41,220 nucleotides of DNA from Rhizobium sp. CSW-27 (GTDB lineage Bacteria > Pseudomonadota > Alphaproteobacteria > Rhizobiales > Rhizobiaceae): NCBI RefSeq assembly GCF_018760785.1, contig NZ_JAHHZO010000023.1, positions 1-41,220 on the forward strand, written 5' to 3'. Numbering within the stretch: the stretch's first letter is position 1; every line of letters begins with the position of its first letter. Positions 1-9,236 of the stretch are shown piece by piece. Position numbers and translations under genes: made by a program. The notes beneath the pieces are model-generated. The model ran no database searches. It was not told the origin of the DNA and worked only from the letters and a program-made list of their open reading frames with translations.

Positions 1-2
1 TC

Positions 3-104
3 GCCAGCAGCGCCGCCGCCCTCGTTGGTGAAACGGCTTATACGGATACCATCCTATATCGTCAACTCAATAAGTCGCAAAAACGTCAAGAAAATCGCAA
101 GTAA
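3..104 (+). CDS. Possible 3' end of an unidentified gene, cut by the window edge
   Basis: One frame is open from the left edge to a TAA at 102-104 and gives 33 residues ending in a basic tail (...QKRQENRK). The composition looks plausible for a real C-terminus, but a second frame is also open over the same stretch and there is too little sequence to identify a family. It may equally be non-coding. Confidence 0.22.
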   Translation, partial: ASSAAALVGETAYTDTILYRQLNKSQKRQENRK

Positions 105-415
105 CTGAAAATAAACGGGAAATTGAGCAGGCGGCGCGGAGCTCGATACCGTACGGGCGACAGATGCCGGAAAAGCGGGCGGGTGGGACATGCTCCATGC
201 TTATACGCCCCCGCTACGCCCCTGCCGCGACATTTCCACATTCGGCCCTTAAAGCAGCGTTACCTTCGCTGCACAATCGACCGGATCGCAGCACTGCCCG
301 GAGCCCAGCGGCCGGGATGGGGTGGGGACAGGGGTTTGACTCCGACAGCCGAATTCGGCACATCTTCCGGCGGACGAAAAAGACGGCAGGACACCAAGGG
401 GATGACACGACAGGA
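105..415. other. Intergenic stretch ahead of the M23 peptidase gene
   Basis: No convincing gene, RNA or hairpin is seen in these 311 bases. The reading frame of the peptidase stays open upstream to about 164, but the extra residues are of low quality and start without a ribosome site. I treat the stretch as the leader and promoter region of the peptidase. No clear -35/-10 pair could be picked. Confidence 0.5.
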
Positions 416-2353
416 ATGACGACGTCTCGCAGCATCTTGCCCTCTCTGGGAAACGAGGCGCCGATCCTGGCCGATGGCCGGCGTGTGCCCGACCGGCGGG
501 AAATTTCGCTGCGCTGGCTGTCCGGCACCTTCCTGACCGGCATCACCTCTTCGGTCCTGATGGGCGTTGCCCTGTTTGCGGCGCTTGACGGGCGCCAGCA
601 ACTGGCGATCCCGGCCGAGGCCTATGCCACCCTTCCGATCCACAGCGACGCCGACAGCGTGTCGCGCGGTGGCCGCCTGCTGACCAACAATGTGATTGCC
701 ATGCCGACGGACCGCAAGGTGCTCGAAGTGGCGACCATGGTGAAGGAAGGCAGCAAGGAAGTGCTGCGCCGGCAGCCCTTTTCACACGTGAAGATGACGC
801 TGGCGGCCAATCATGTACCTCAGGAAGCCTATCCGCCCTTCGATCCGCTGACGGTGTTTTCCAGCGGCGAGACGGAGGGTGAGGCCGAACACTCTACCAC
901 CGGCGTGATTTACGGCTCGGAGATCGAGTCCGAGGTGAGCCTGCAGACGGTCGCCTTTCCGACCGCGGACCCGAAGCTTCCCTTCGCCCCCGGCATGACA
1001 CAGGACGAGGTTGAGGAGAATGTGCGCACCAATGGTTCCGTGCTGACGGACGGTGCAACGCAGATTTCCGCCCTCACCTATGTCGATCCGCAGCGCTTCG
1101 AGGGCAATGACGCCGTGCTGCCGATGATCGCGCCGCCGTCCGCCCGCGTAGTGGAGGAGAACATGTCGGTGACCGCGCCGGAACCCGTCACGCCGAACAC
1201 CCGCGACTATGCCGAGGACGTCATTCCGATCCGCCAGCCGACCGAACTGGCCGATTCCATGATGGCTGTCGGCTATCCGAAGACGCAGGCCGACGACATT
1301 GCCGGTTTCCTCGGCCGCGAAACCGGCGGCACCGCCCTGCAGGAGGGCGATGTGGTGCGCATCGGCCTCATTCAGGAAGGCGAAATGGTCTCGATCTTCC
1401 GCGCCAGTCTCTATCGGCGCGGCCAGCATGTCGGAACCATCGCACTGGACGACAAGGGCCGCTTCGTGCATGGCGCCGAGCCCATCCATCTGGACGCGGT
1501 GGACAGCGCCTTTTCCGAAGAGACGCCGATGATGCTGTCCGGTCGCGAATTGCCGAGCGTCTATGACGGCATCTACCGCGCAGCCCTCTCCTACGGCATG
1601 ACCACCGACATGACGGCAACACTGGTGAAGCTGCTTGCCAGCACGGTCGATCTGCAGGCGCAGTTGAAGCCGTCGGACACCATCGAGGCCTTCTTCTCGG
1701 CCGCCGACGAACAGGGCCGCGCCGGCCCCGATTCCGAACTGCTCTATGTCAATGCCCGGTTCGGCGATACGGTCAGCCGCTTCTACCGCTTCCAGAACCC
1801 GGAAGACAATTCCGTCGATTATTTCGACCAGGACGGCAAGAGCGTGCGACAGTTCCTGCTGCGCAATCCCGTTCCCAACGGGCGCCTGACATCCGGCTTC
1901 GGCATGCGGCGCCACCCGATTCTCGGCTATTCGCGCATGCATACCGGAACGGACTGGGCAGCCCCGCGCGGCACGCCGATCATCGCCACGGGCAATGGTA
2001 TCGTCGAGCGCACCGGCTGGGCCTCCGGCTACGGCAACCAGACCATCATTCGTCACGCCAACGGCTACGAGACCTCGTACAATCACCAGAGCGCCATCGC
2101 CAAGGGTATCCGCGATGGGGCGCGCGTGACGCAGGGCCAGGTGATCGGCTATGTCGGCTCGACCGGCTCCTCGACCGGCGCCCATCTGCACTACGAACTG
2201 ATCGTCAACGGAACCAAGGTCGACTCGATGAAGGTGCGCCTGCCGGGCGGCAAGTCTCTCACAGGCAACGCACTCGCCCGTTTCGAGGACGAGCGCAAGC
2301 GGATCGACACCCTGCTGACCGCCAAGGACACCGACCAGGTCGCAAGCCGCTGA
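416..2353 (+). CDS. Membrane-anchored M23-family (LytM-like) metallopeptidase
   Basis: This is a 645-residue cell-wall peptidase or peptidase-like activator of the M23 family. A short cytoplasmic N-terminus is followed by one membrane segment at about residues 38-58. A long periplasmic region of about 420 residues comes next, and the M23 domain occupies about residues 488-600. The zinc ligands of the family are present: HTGTD supplies the His and Asp of the HxxxD motif, and HLH in GAHLHYE supplies the HxH motif, so the domain is probably catalytic rather than degenerate. ATG 416 was chosen because the sequence becomes protein-like there; the frame runs open further upstream. An AAGGGG element lies about 15 bases before it and CAGGA directly abuts it, so the start is not certain. 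The gene converges on the LD-carboxypeptidase gene with only 12 bases between stops. Both products act on peptidoglycan peptides, a suggestive pairing. Confidence 0.85.
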   Translation: MTTSRSILPSLGNEAPILADGRRVPDRREISLRWLSGTFLTGITSSVLMGVALFAALDGRQQLAIPAEAYATLPIHSDADSVSRGGRLLTNNVIAMPTDRKVLEVATMVKEGSKEVLRRQPFSHVKMTLAANHVPQEAYPPFDPLTVFSSGETEGEAEHSTTGVIYGSEIESEVSLQTVAFPTADPKLPFAPGMTQDEVEENVRTNGSVLTDGATQISALTYVDPQRFEGNDAVLPMIAPPSARVVEENMSVTAPEPVTPNTRDYAEDVIPIRQPTELADSMMAVGYPKTQADDIAGFLGRETGGTALQEGDVVRIGLIQEGEMVSIFRASLYRRGQHVGTIALDDKGRFVHGAEPIHLDAVDSAFSEETPMMLSGRELPSVYDGIYRAALSYGMTTDMTATLVKLLASTVDLQAQLKPSDTIEAFFSAADEQGRAGPDSELLYVNARFGDTVSRFYRFQNPEDNSVDYFDQDGKSVRQFLLRNPVPNGRLTSGFGMRRHPILGYSRMHTGTDWAAPRGTPIIATGNGIVERTGWASGYGNQTIIRHANGYETSYNHQSAIAKGIRDGARVTQGQVIGYVGSTGSSTGAHLHYELIVNGTKVDSMKVRLPGGKSLTGNALARFEDERKRIDTLLTAKDTDQVASR

Positions 2354-2365
2354 TCGACGGCGACT

Positions 2366-3286
2366 TCAGCCATCCACGGTCAGATTTCCCGCATCCGCAT
2401 CAAGACGGGCCGTGGCCCCAAGCCGCACGGATTGCGCCCGCGTCCCGTGACCGAAGGGCAGGCCGCCCAGCACCGGCACACCGAGCCGATGCAGGTGCTC
2501 GCCGACCAGATCGACGATCTTTTGCGCCTTCTCCGGCGATTTCAGGGTGAACTGCCCGACAGCCACGCCCGCAAGACCCGCCAGATGGCCGCCCTTGACC
2601 AGCAGGGTCAGCATGCGGTCGGTAAGGCCGGGCATGCAATCCACAGACTCCAGCAGCAGGACGGCACCACGCAGATCCGGTAGCGCCCAGCCCGCGGCGG
2701 TGGCGAGCGTTTCCAGATTGCCGCCGATCAGCGGGCCGGCAGCCGTTCCCCCGGTGGTAAGGCGGAACGTGGGCTCGTCAGGACGGGCCTGGTAGACGAT
2801 GTCGCCACCATCGAACAGAATCCGGCGAAGGATTGCGGCATTGTCAGGCTCCAGGCCACCGGAACCATCGCCATAGAGAGCCCCGTGGATACCGCCCGGC
2901 CCGGCATGGGCGAGAAGCGCCATGTGCAGGGCGGTGATGTCACTGAAGCCGATCAGCGGTTTGGGGTCGCGGCGAATGGCTTCGACATCCATGCGGTCGG
3001 CGATGCGATACGAGCCCCGACCGCCACGGGTGGCAAAGATGGCGCGGATGTCCGGATTGCGAAAGGCATCGTTGAGATCGGCAAGCCGCTGGTCGTCGGT
3101 TCCGGCAAACCAGCCATGCTCGGCAAAGGCATGCGGCCCGAAATCCACCACGAGGCCCCAGTCTTCCAGATGGGCGGCACATCTGAGCACGGCGTCCCGC
3201 TCCGGCGTGCTGGCCGGGGAGACGAAGCGGACGCGGTCACCCTGCCTCAGCCGCGGGAAGACCGGTGCATGCCCTGTCGCATCCAT
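2366..3286 (-). CDS. LD-carboxypeptidase, S66 family (muramoyltetrapeptide carboxypeptidase)
   Basis: The 306-residue product belongs to the S66 serine peptidases, which remove the terminal D-Ala from muropeptide tetrapeptides during cytoplasmic cell-wall recycling. The catalytic triad can be assigned: Ser115 in GFSDIT, Glu213 in LLLESVD and His280 in FGHGTRA. This matches the spacing of characterised family members. The N-terminal half carries the usual FVSPAS and ATRGGRGS segments. I chose ATG 3286, which has a GGGG element about 7 bases upstream. A TTG nine codons earlier (3313) is also in frame. The gene lies just downstream of clpB on the same strand, but a strong terminator separates them, so it probably has its own promoter in the short gap or depends on read-through. 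Some S66 members act on other substrates such as microcin C7, so the assignment is at family level. Confidence 0.88.
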   Translation of the reverse strand: MDATGHAPVFPRLRQGDRVRFVSPASTPERDAVLRCAAHLEDWGLVVDFGPHAFAEHGWFAGTDDQRLADLNDAFRNPDIRAIFATRGGRGSYRIADRMDVEAIRRDPKPLIGFSDITALHMALLAHAGPGGIHGALYGDGSGGLEPDNAAILRRILFDGGDIVYQARPDEPTFRLTTGGTAAGPLIGGNLETLATAAGWALPDLRGAVLLLESVDCMPGLTDRMLTLLVKGGHLAGLAGVAVGQFTLKSPEKAQKIVDLVGEHLHRLGVPVLGGLPFGHGTRAQSVRLGATARLDADAGNLTVDG

Positions 3287-3316
3287 TGCCTGTACCCCAT
3301 TCTCGTTGCGCAAGCA

Positions 3317-3343
3317 GAAAGGGCCGCCGGTGTGGCGGCCCTT
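3317..3343 (-). terminator. Intrinsic terminator after clpB
   Basis: A perfect 10-bp stem, AAGGGCCGCC with GGCGGCCCTT around a GGTGT loop, sits 12 bases past the clpB stop. On the minus strand it is followed by a short T run (CCCTTTCT). It separates clpB from the LD-carboxypeptidase gene. Confidence 0.8.
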
Positions 3344-3354
3344 GCCGGGAAGGA

Positions 3355-5955
3355 TCAGGCGGCTTCGGCAACTGCCTTCTTCACGTAGAACAGCAAGCGA
3401 TCGGAGCCGGCAGACACCTTGACGGTGGATGCATCGGGCACCTGCCCGCCCAGAATCTGCTCGGCGAGCGGATCCTGGACGAACTTCTGGATCACCCGCT
3501 TCAGCGGGCGTGCACCATAGACGGGATCATAGCCCTTGTCGGCCAGCCATTCGCGGGCATCCTCGCCGAGCTCTATGGTGATCTTGCGATCCAGCAGCAG
3601 CTGCAGCAGCCGCTTCATCTGGATATCGACGATCGCGCCCATCTCGCTGCGGGCCAGGCGATGGAAGAGGATGATCTCGTCCACGCGGTTCAGGAATTCC
3701 GGCCGGAACGAGGCCTTCACCACGTCCATCACCTGGTCGCGGACACTGTCCACATCCTGTCCTTCAGCAAGATTAGTCAGGTATTCCGCCCCGAGATTCG
3801 AGGTCATGATGATGATCGTGTTCTTGAAGTCCACCGTGCGGCCCTGTCCGTCCGTCAGGCGACCGTCATCCAGTACCTGCAGCAGAACGTTGAAGACGTC
3901 CGGATGCGCCTTCTCGATCTCGTCGAACAGCACGACCTGATAGGGCTTGCGGCGAATGGCTTCCGTCAGCGCGCCACCTTCATCATAGCCGACATAGCCG
4001 GGAGGCGCGCCGATCAGACGCGAGACCGAGTGCTTCTCCATGTATTCCGACATGTCGAGGCGCACCATGGCCGTTTCGTCGTCGAACAGGAAGCGGGCCA
4101 GAGACTTCGTCAGCTCCGTCTTGCCCACACCCGTCGGTCCGAGGAAGATGAACGAGCCGATCGGCCGGTTCGGATCCTGCAGCCCGGCGCGCGAGCGGCG
4201 CACGGCACGCGAGACGGCCTGTACCGCATCGCCCTGGCCGACGACGGACTTCGCCAGCTCGTCTTCCATCCGCAGCAGCTTGTCGCGCTCGCCTTCCAGC
4301 ATCTTGTCGACCGGAATTCCCGTCCAGCGGGAGACGACATGGGCGATGGCATCGGGCGTGACCACCTCCTGCACCATGGACGAGGCAGAATTGTCCCGCT
4401 CTTCGGCTTCCTTCAGCGCCTTTTCCAGGTTCGGAATGACGCCATAGGTCAGCTCGCCGGCGCGCTGATACTCACCCTTGCGCTGGGCAATCGCGAGATC
4501 GTTGCGGGCCTCGTCCAGCTGGCGCTTCAGATCGGCGGCAAGGCCGAGCTTCTGCTTTTCCGCCTGCCAGCGCGCCGTCAGTGCGTCGGCCTGCTCTTCC
4601 AGCGAGGTCAGTTCGCCTTCGAGACGGGCCAACCGGTCGGCGGATGCCGTGTCGGTTTCCTTCTTCAGGGCTTCCCGTTCGATCTTCAGCTGGATGATGC
4701 GGCGGTCGAGTTCATCGAGTTCTTCGGGCTTCGAATCCACCTGCATGCGCAGCCGCGACGCGGCCTCGTCCATCAGGTCGATTGCCTTGTCCGGCAGGAA
4801 ACGATCCGTGATGTAGCGGTTGGAAAGCGTTGCTGCAGCCACGAGCGCGGAATCCGAGATCCGCACCTTGTGGTGCTGTTCATATTTTTCCTTCAGGCCG
4901 CGCAGGATGGAAATCGTGTCCTCCACCGTCGGCTCGTCCACCATCACCGGCTGGAAACGGCGGGCAAGCGCCGGATCCTTCTCCACATGCTTGCGATACT
5001 CATCAAGCGTGGTGGCACCGACGCAGTGCAACTCACCGCGGGCCAGCGCCGGCTTCAAGAGGTTGGAGGCATCCATCGCGCCATCGGCCTTGCCCGCGCC
5101 GACCAGCGTATGCATCTCGTCGATGAACAGGATGATCTCGCCGTTTTCCGACTGCACTTCATTGAGCACGCTCTTCAGCCGCTCCTCGAATTCACCACGA
5201 TATTTCGCGCCCGCAATCAGCGCGCCCATGTCGAGCGCCATCAACCGCTTGTCCTTCAGGCTCTCCGGCACGTCGCCATTGACGATGCGCAGCGCGAGCC
5301 CCTCGGCGATCGCCGTCTTGCCGACGCCGGGCTCGCCGATCAGGACCGGATTGTTCTTCGTGCGGCGCGAGAGCACCTGGATCGTGCGGCGGATTTCATC
5401 GTCGCGGCCGATCACAGGGTCAAGCCTGCCCTCGCGGGCTTCCGCCGTCAGGTCGCGGGCGAACTTCTTCAGCGCATCAAAGCCCTGTTCGGCATTGGCG
5501 CTGTCGGCCGTGCGACCCTTGCGGATGTCGTTGATGACCTGGTTAAGGCCCTGTGCCGAGACGCCGGCCTTCTTCAGGCTGGCGGATGTCGAGGCGGAGC
5601 TTTCGATGGCAAGCGCCAGAAGCAGCCTTTCGACGGTGACGAAACTGTCGCCGGCCTTCTTCGCAGCCTCTTCCGCCGTCGAAAAGACCTTGGCCAGCGG
5701 CTGCGCCAGATAAACCTGCCCATTGCCGCCGGAAACCTTGGGCAGCCTGGCAAGCGCGGCATCATTGGCAAGACGGGCTTCCTTGGCATTGCCGCCGGCA
5801 CGCTCGATCAGCGATGCGGCCATGCCCTGGTCGTCGTCAAGCAGGACCTTGAGCACATGTTCGGGGGTGAACTGCTGGTGCCCCTCCGACAGCGCATAGG
5901 TCTGCGCCGACTGCAGGAAACCGCGAACCCGCTCGGAATATTTCTCGATGTTCAT
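3355..5955 (-). CDS. clpB: ATP-dependent disaggregase ClpB (Hsp104 family)
   Basis: The 866-residue protein is a full-length ClpB, the hexameric AAA+ chaperone that threads aggregated proteins through its pore together with DnaK. The N-terminal Clp repeat domain covers about residues 1-145. The first ATPase module has Walker A GEPGVGKT at residues 207-214 and Walker B LFIDEMH. A coiled-coil middle domain of about 120 residues follows, rich in Glu, Lys and Leu; it distinguishes ClpB from ClpA. The second ATPase module has Walker A GPTGVGKT and Walker B LFDEIEKAHPD. No ClpP-binding loop is expected in this family. ATG 5955 is preceded by AAGGAGG at ideal spacing. The gene stands alone, between terminators on both sides. 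Heat-shock control by the alternative sigma factor RpoH is usual for clpB, but I could not place a convincing RpoH promoter. Confidence 0.98.
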   Translation of the reverse strand: MNIEKYSERVRGFLQSAQTYALSEGHQQFTPEHVLKVLLDDDQGMAASLIERAGGNAKEARLANDAALARLPKVSGGNGQVYLAQPLAKVFSTAEEAAKKAGDSFVTVERLLLALAIESSASTSASLKKAGVSAQGLNQVINDIRKGRTADSANAEQGFDALKKFARDLTAEAREGRLDPVIGRDDEIRRTIQVLSRRTKNNPVLIGEPGVGKTAIAEGLALRIVNGDVPESLKDKRLMALDMGALIAGAKYRGEFEERLKSVLNEVQSENGEIILFIDEMHTLVGAGKADGAMDASNLLKPALARGELHCVGATTLDEYRKHVEKDPALARRFQPVMVDEPTVEDTISILRGLKEKYEQHHKVRISDSALVAAATLSNRYITDRFLPDKAIDLMDEAASRLRMQVDSKPEELDELDRRIIQLKIEREALKKETDTASADRLARLEGELTSLEEQADALTARWQAEKQKLGLAADLKRQLDEARNDLAIAQRKGEYQRAGELTYGVIPNLEKALKEAEERDNSASSMVQEVVTPDAIAHVVSRWTGIPVDKMLEGERDKLLRMEDELAKSVVGQGDAVQAVSRAVRRSRAGLQDPNRPIGSFIFLGPTGVGKTELTKSLARFLFDDETAMVRLDMSEYMEKHSVSRLIGAPPGYVGYDEGGALTEAIRRKPYQVVLFDEIEKAHPDVFNVLLQVLDDGRLTDGQGRTVDFKNTIIIMTSNLGAEYLTNLAEGQDVDSVRDQVMDVVKASFRPEFLNRVDEIILFHRLARSEMGAIVDIQMKRLLQLLLDRKITIELGEDAREWLADKGYDPVYGARPLKRVIQKFVQDPLAEQILGGQVPDASTVKVSAGSDRLLFYVKKAVAEAA

Positions 5956-5980
5956 CCGTAACCTCCTTGGATCGCCCTGC

Positions 5981-5990
5981 CCTTATAAGG
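5981..5990. promoter_or_regulatory. clpB: Ten-base palindrome in the clpB leader
   Basis: CCTTATAAGG, a perfect palindrome, lies 25 bases upstream of the clpB start and contains TTATAA, which could serve as part of a -10 element. No well-spaced -35 could be matched to either the vegetative or the heat-shock consensus, so the role is a guess. Confidence 0.25.
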
Positions 5991-6112
5991 CACAGGCCGA
6001 CAATTGAGATTGAGCTCCCTCAAAGGCGAGCTCCGCTTCCCCGGCCGTGACCGGAGAAGCATTCTGAGCGAGATATGGGAGACGGATTTTTCGGTTTAAA
6101 GAGCGGCCAAAG

Positions 6113-6138
6113 AAAAACCCCGGTCGAGCCGACCGGGG
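6113..6138 (-). terminator. Intrinsic terminator after the DUF4167 gene
   Basis: A 9-bp GC-rich stem, CCCCGGTCG with CGACCGGGG around a three-base loop, is followed on the minus strand by TTTTT. It lies 32 bases beyond the DUF4167 stop codon. It has all parts of a classical factor-independent terminator. Confidence 0.88.
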
Positions 6139-6170
6139 CTTGATGATGGTCAATCCGCGCGAAGGAACGC

Positions 6171-6863
6171 TTATTCCGACGTGGCATCCGCCATTGCGGG
6201 TGCGGCATCGGAAGCGCCGGCATCGCCTTCGCCGGCGGTTTCGCCACGGCGCGGACGGCGCGGGCGGGTGCCGGCATTACGCCGACGCGGCTGGCGCTCG
6301 CGGGGCGCTGCACCTTCCTCTTCCATGGCAACCTCGGCGGGCGTGCCTTCGATCACCGGCTGCGGACCGGTGCCATCGATCACGGCAGCGTCTTCCGCGA
6401 CCGGCTCGGGTGCCGGCTGAGGCGCGGGACGTTCGCGGCGCTGATGCTGCTGGGGCTGCGGCTGGTGAACCGGCTGGGGCTGTGCGGCGACGGTTTCGTC
6501 GGCATCACCCATCTCCATGTCATCGCCATCCCGATCATTGTAATCCTGGCGATCGTCGCGCTGGTAGCGCTCCTGCATCTGCGCCTGAGCGGCTGCAATG
6601 ATGCGGTTGTAGTGCTCGGCGTGCTGGAGATAGTTCTCCGCCATCACACGGTCGCCGGCGCTTTGCGCATCGCGGGCCAGGGCGGAATATTTTTCGGCAA
6701 TATGCTGTGCAGTGCCGCGGATCTTCACGTCGGGGCCGGAACTGTCATAGGTCCGGGTCAGTGGGTTGGAACCCTTTCGGTTGAAATTGTTACCGCCACC
6801 ATTGTTATTGTTGTTATTATTGCCGCGCCCCCGACCACGCTTGTTCTGCTGTCCTGGCCTCAT
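6171..6863 (-). CDS. DUF4167 family protein
   Basis: The 230-residue product begins MRPGQQNKRGRGRG, the typical opening of the alphaproteobacterial DUF4167 family. A low-complexity stretch of Asn and Gly (about residues 14-30) follows. The conserved domain then runs to about residue 100 and includes KIRGTAQHIAEKY and AENYLQHAEHYNRI. The remainder is rich in Pro, Gln, Ala and Arg and looks disordered, with basic RRGRPRR-type patches at the C-terminus. Such a composition suggests RNA binding, but the function is not established. ATG 6863 has AGGTG about 9 bases upstream; in-frame codons further upstream do not resemble the family. The family is commonly found next to prmC-prfA in rhizobia, as here, but the 324-base gap and the terminator make it a separate transcription unit. 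Confidence 0.85.
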   Translation of the reverse strand: MRPGQQNKRGRGRGNNNNNNNGGGNNFNRKGSNPLTRTYDSSGPDVKIRGTAQHIAEKYSALARDAQSAGDRVMAENYLQHAEHYNRIIAAAQAQMQERYQRDDRQDYNDRDGDDMEMGDADETVAAQPQPVHQPQPQQHQRRERPAPQPAPEPVAEDAAVIDGTGPQPVIEGTPAEVAMEEEGAAPRERQPRRRNAGTRPRRPRRGETAGEGDAGASDAAPAMADATSE

Positions 6864-7187
6864 CGATTTTTCACCTGAATTCTCTGTGCTTTGCTGATTA
6901 AGGGCCACGCGGCCATGCGGCTTCCCGCCGAAACAAGGCTTCACGTGCCGCGGACAGGTGAGATCCATCCATCCTGCCGCATGTGAAAGTCAGTTTTCTG
7001 ATGCACGCACTGGGTCACTTCAACCCTGGAAGCCTTCCAGGGAAGGCTGCTGTCCGGTTGAGCTTAACCTGAACGAATCTTCGTTCATTCTCAGCCGCCC
7101 ATTGCGTGCCCGCAACCTATCCCGCTTCATCTCCGAATCCAAGCCTTTTCTTTCGCGTCTGCAAAAAGGGCATAAGCTTCGGGCAAT
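6864..7187. promoter_or_regulatory. Intergenic region with two inverted repeats between prmC and DUF4167
   Basis: No gene is seen in this 324-base gap. It holds two perfect inverted repeats: CCCTGGAAG with CTTCCAGGG at 7024-7042, and TGAACGAA with TTCGTTCA at 7070-7087. Neither is followed by a T run on the minus strand, so they are poor terminators of prmC. They could be protein binding sites or RNA structure in the DUF4167 leader. The promoter of the DUF4167 gene should also lie here. Confidence 0.4.
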
Positions 7188-8054
7188 TCACGGATTTTTC
7201 CGCGAGAACACCAGCACGCGGTCCTGTCCTCCATAGTCGCGGAAGGCGTCCGTCAAAGTATAACCGGCATCGGAAAATAGAGCGGTCACGGTCTGCTTCT
7301 GGTCGAAGCCGATCTCCAGGCCGATCCATCCATCCTCATCGAGAAAGTTGTCGATGCCGCTGGCAATCGCCCTGTAGGCATCAAGACCATCCGGCCCGCC
7401 GTCCAGCGCCAGTATCGGATCGTAATGGCGGACATCCGGTTCGAGTTCTGCAATGACATCACGAGTGATATAGGGCGGATTTGACACGATTATGTCGAAA
7501 CGCCCCTCAATGCAGTCGAACCAGCAGGTTTCCACTGTGGAAAACCGATCCGCGACACCATTGAGATCGGCATTGCGCCGCGCCGTTTCAAGGGCACCGG
7601 GCGCAAGATCGGCTCCAACGGCCTGCAATTCGGGAATTTCCTTGAGCAGGGCGAGCGCGATGGCGCCGGTACCGGTGCCAAGATCGAGAAGACGCGCGCT
7701 GCCCTTGCGGGCGATGATCCGCCGCGCCGGCTCCAGCATCGCCTCCACCAGGATTTCGGTGTCCGGCCGCGGCTCCAGCGTGTCTGGCGACAGGGCGAGG
7801 CGCACGCTGTGAAAATCGCGCATGCCCAGAATCCGGTGCACCGGTTCGCGCTTGATGCGCCGCGCCACCGCGGCATCGATCCGGGCCCTGTCGTCGGCCG
7901 CGACCGGTCGGTCCGCCTGCAGCAAAATCTCGGTCGGCGACAGATCGAGAAGTCCCGCCAGCAGTACGCGGGCATCGGTTGCGGCATCGGCAAGCCCCGC
8001 TTCGGCCAATCGTGCACGGCTCAGCGCCAGAACGGCCGACAGCGTTTCACTCAC
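7188..8054 (-). CDS. prmC: Peptide chain release factor N5-glutamine methyltransferase PrmC (HemK)
   Basis: The 288-residue enzyme methylates the Gln of the GGQ motif in release factors, using S-adenosylmethionine. The N-terminal helical domain that recognises the release factor covers about residues 1-75. The methyltransferase domain shows motif I DLGTGTG at residues 124-130 and the signature NPPY at 192-195, which holds the substrate glutamine. The start codon is GTG at 8054-8052 and overlaps the TGA of prfA in a GTGA tetranucleotide, so translation is likely coupled to that of its own substrate. The prfA-prmC order is the usual one in bacteria. Confidence 0.96.
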   Translation of the reverse strand: MSETLSAVLALSRARLAEAGLADAATDARVLLAGLLDLSPTEILLQADRPVAADDRARIDAAVARRIKREPVHRILGMRDFHSVRLALSPDTLEPRPDTEILVEAMLEPARRIIARKGSARLLDLGTGTGAIALALLKEIPELQAVGADLAPGALETARRNADLNGVADRFSTVETCWFDCIEGRFDIIVSNPPYITRDVIAELEPDVRHYDPILALDGGPDGLDAYRAIASGIDNFLDEDGWIGLEIGFDQKQTVTALFSDAGYTLTDAFRDYGGQDRVLVFSRKNP

Positions 8055-9130
8055 GTCTGTTCTCCCAGCTGCGCCAGCTGCCCGGCCTGGTAATCGGCAA
8101 TCAGCGCGTCGACCACCTCGTCGATCTCGCCTTCCATCATCCGGTCCAGCTTGTAGAGGGTCAGATTGATGCGGTGGTCGGTCACGCGCCCCTGCGGAAA
8201 ATTATAGGTGCGGATGCGCTCGGAGCGATCGCCGGAACCGACCTGGCTCCTGCGGTCGGCCGAGCGCTCGCTGTCGGCCTTCTGCCGCTCGATATCGTAG
8301 AGGCGCGAACGCAGCACCTGCAGCGCCTTGGCGCGGTTCTGGTGCTGCGACTTTTCCGAGCTGGTGACGACGAGGCCGGTCGGAAGATGCGTGATACGCA
8401 CCGCCGAATCCGTGGTGTTGACGTGCTGGCCACCGGCGCCGGACGAGCGCATGGTATCGATGCGGATGTCTTCCGGACGGATCTCGATGTCGATTTCCTC
8501 GGCCTCCGGCAGCACGGCAACCGTTGCAGCGGAAGTGTGGATGCGCCCGCTCGCCTCGGTTTCCGGTACACGCTGCACGCGGTGCACGCCGGATTCGAAC
8601 TTCAGCTTGGAAAACACGCCGCGCCCGGTGATGGTCGCGATGATTTCCTTGAAGCCACCCGCCTCCCCCTCGCTTGCCGACAGCACCTCGACCTTCCAGC
8701 CCTTGGTGGCGGAATAGCGTTCATACATGCGAAACAGGTCGCCGGCGAAAAGGGCCGCCTCGTTGCCGCCGGTGCCGGCGCGGATTTCCAGGATGGCGCT
8801 CTTCTCGTCGGCGGCATCCTTCGGCAGGAGCAGGATCTGCATGTCCTTCTCCAGCGCCTCGATACGTTCCTCGGCCTCCGGCAGTTCCATTTCCGCAAGT
8901 TCGCGCATCTCGCGCTCGGTCGAGCGGTCCTCCAGCAGGGCACGCAGGTCCGCCACCTCGGAAAGCGTCTTCTCGTAGTCGCGGATCTTGCGTACCAGCG
9001 GCTGAAGCTCGGAATATTCCGAGGCCAGCTTCACATAGACGTCGGCCGACGGACCTTCGGACATGCGCGCCTCGATCTCGCCGAAGCGGCGCTCCAGTTC
9101 ACGCATCTTGTCGACAGGAAGCTTCGCCAC
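8051..9130 (-). CDS. prfA: Peptide chain release factor 1
   Basis: The 359-residue protein ends translation at UAA and UAG codons. The N-terminal coiled coil spans about residues 5-110. The codon-reading tripeptide PxT of RF1 is present as PET at residues 189-191, whereas RF2 would carry SPF. The peptidyl-tRNA hydrolysis motif GGQ is at 233-235, followed by HVNTTDSAVRITH. The start is GTG at 9130-9128 with GGAG about 11 bases upstream. It lies 106 bases downstream of ptsP and overlaps prmC. Length and motifs are those of a full-length RF1. Confidence 0.97.
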   Translation of the reverse strand: MAKLPVDKMRELERRFGEIEARMSEGPSADVYVKLASEYSELQPLVRKIRDYEKTLSEVADLRALLEDRSTEREMRELAEMELPEAEERIEALEKDMQILLLPKDAADEKSAILEIRAGTGGNEAALFAGDLFRMYERYSATKGWKVEVLSASEGEAGGFKEIIATITGRGVFSKLKFESGVHRVQRVPETEASGRIHTSAATVAVLPEAEEIDIEIRPEDIRIDTMRSSGAGGQHVNTTDSAVRITHLPTGLVVTSSEKSQHQNRAKALQVLRSRLYDIERQKADSERSADRRSQVGSGDRSERIRTYNFPQGRVTDHRINLTLYKLDRMMEGEIDEVVDALIADYQAGQLAQLGEQT

Positions 9131-9236
9131 CCTTGTTTACTCCAGTCTTCTTCTTGTTGGCCGCAACCGGCAACATGGCCGGCGCGTGGGCGCCATCGTC
9201 TGTTGTCGTGCCGCAACGGCGCGGCAGCGCACCCGC

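Noticed and set aside
782..2191. A 469-codon minus-strand frame inside the M23 peptidase gene
   Set aside because: The plus-strand product has a membrane helix and a complete M23 domain; the antisense frame has none.
3265..5961. An 898-codon open frame on the plus strand opposite clpB
   Set aside because: The frame is the complement of clpB, which has complete family motifs and an ideal ribosome site. The antisense product is rich in His, Gln and Leu without domains.
5956..6060. Heat-shock (RpoH) promoter for clpB
   Set aside because: TTATAA is present but no CTTGAA-like -35 lies at the right distance, so a specific call cannot be supported.
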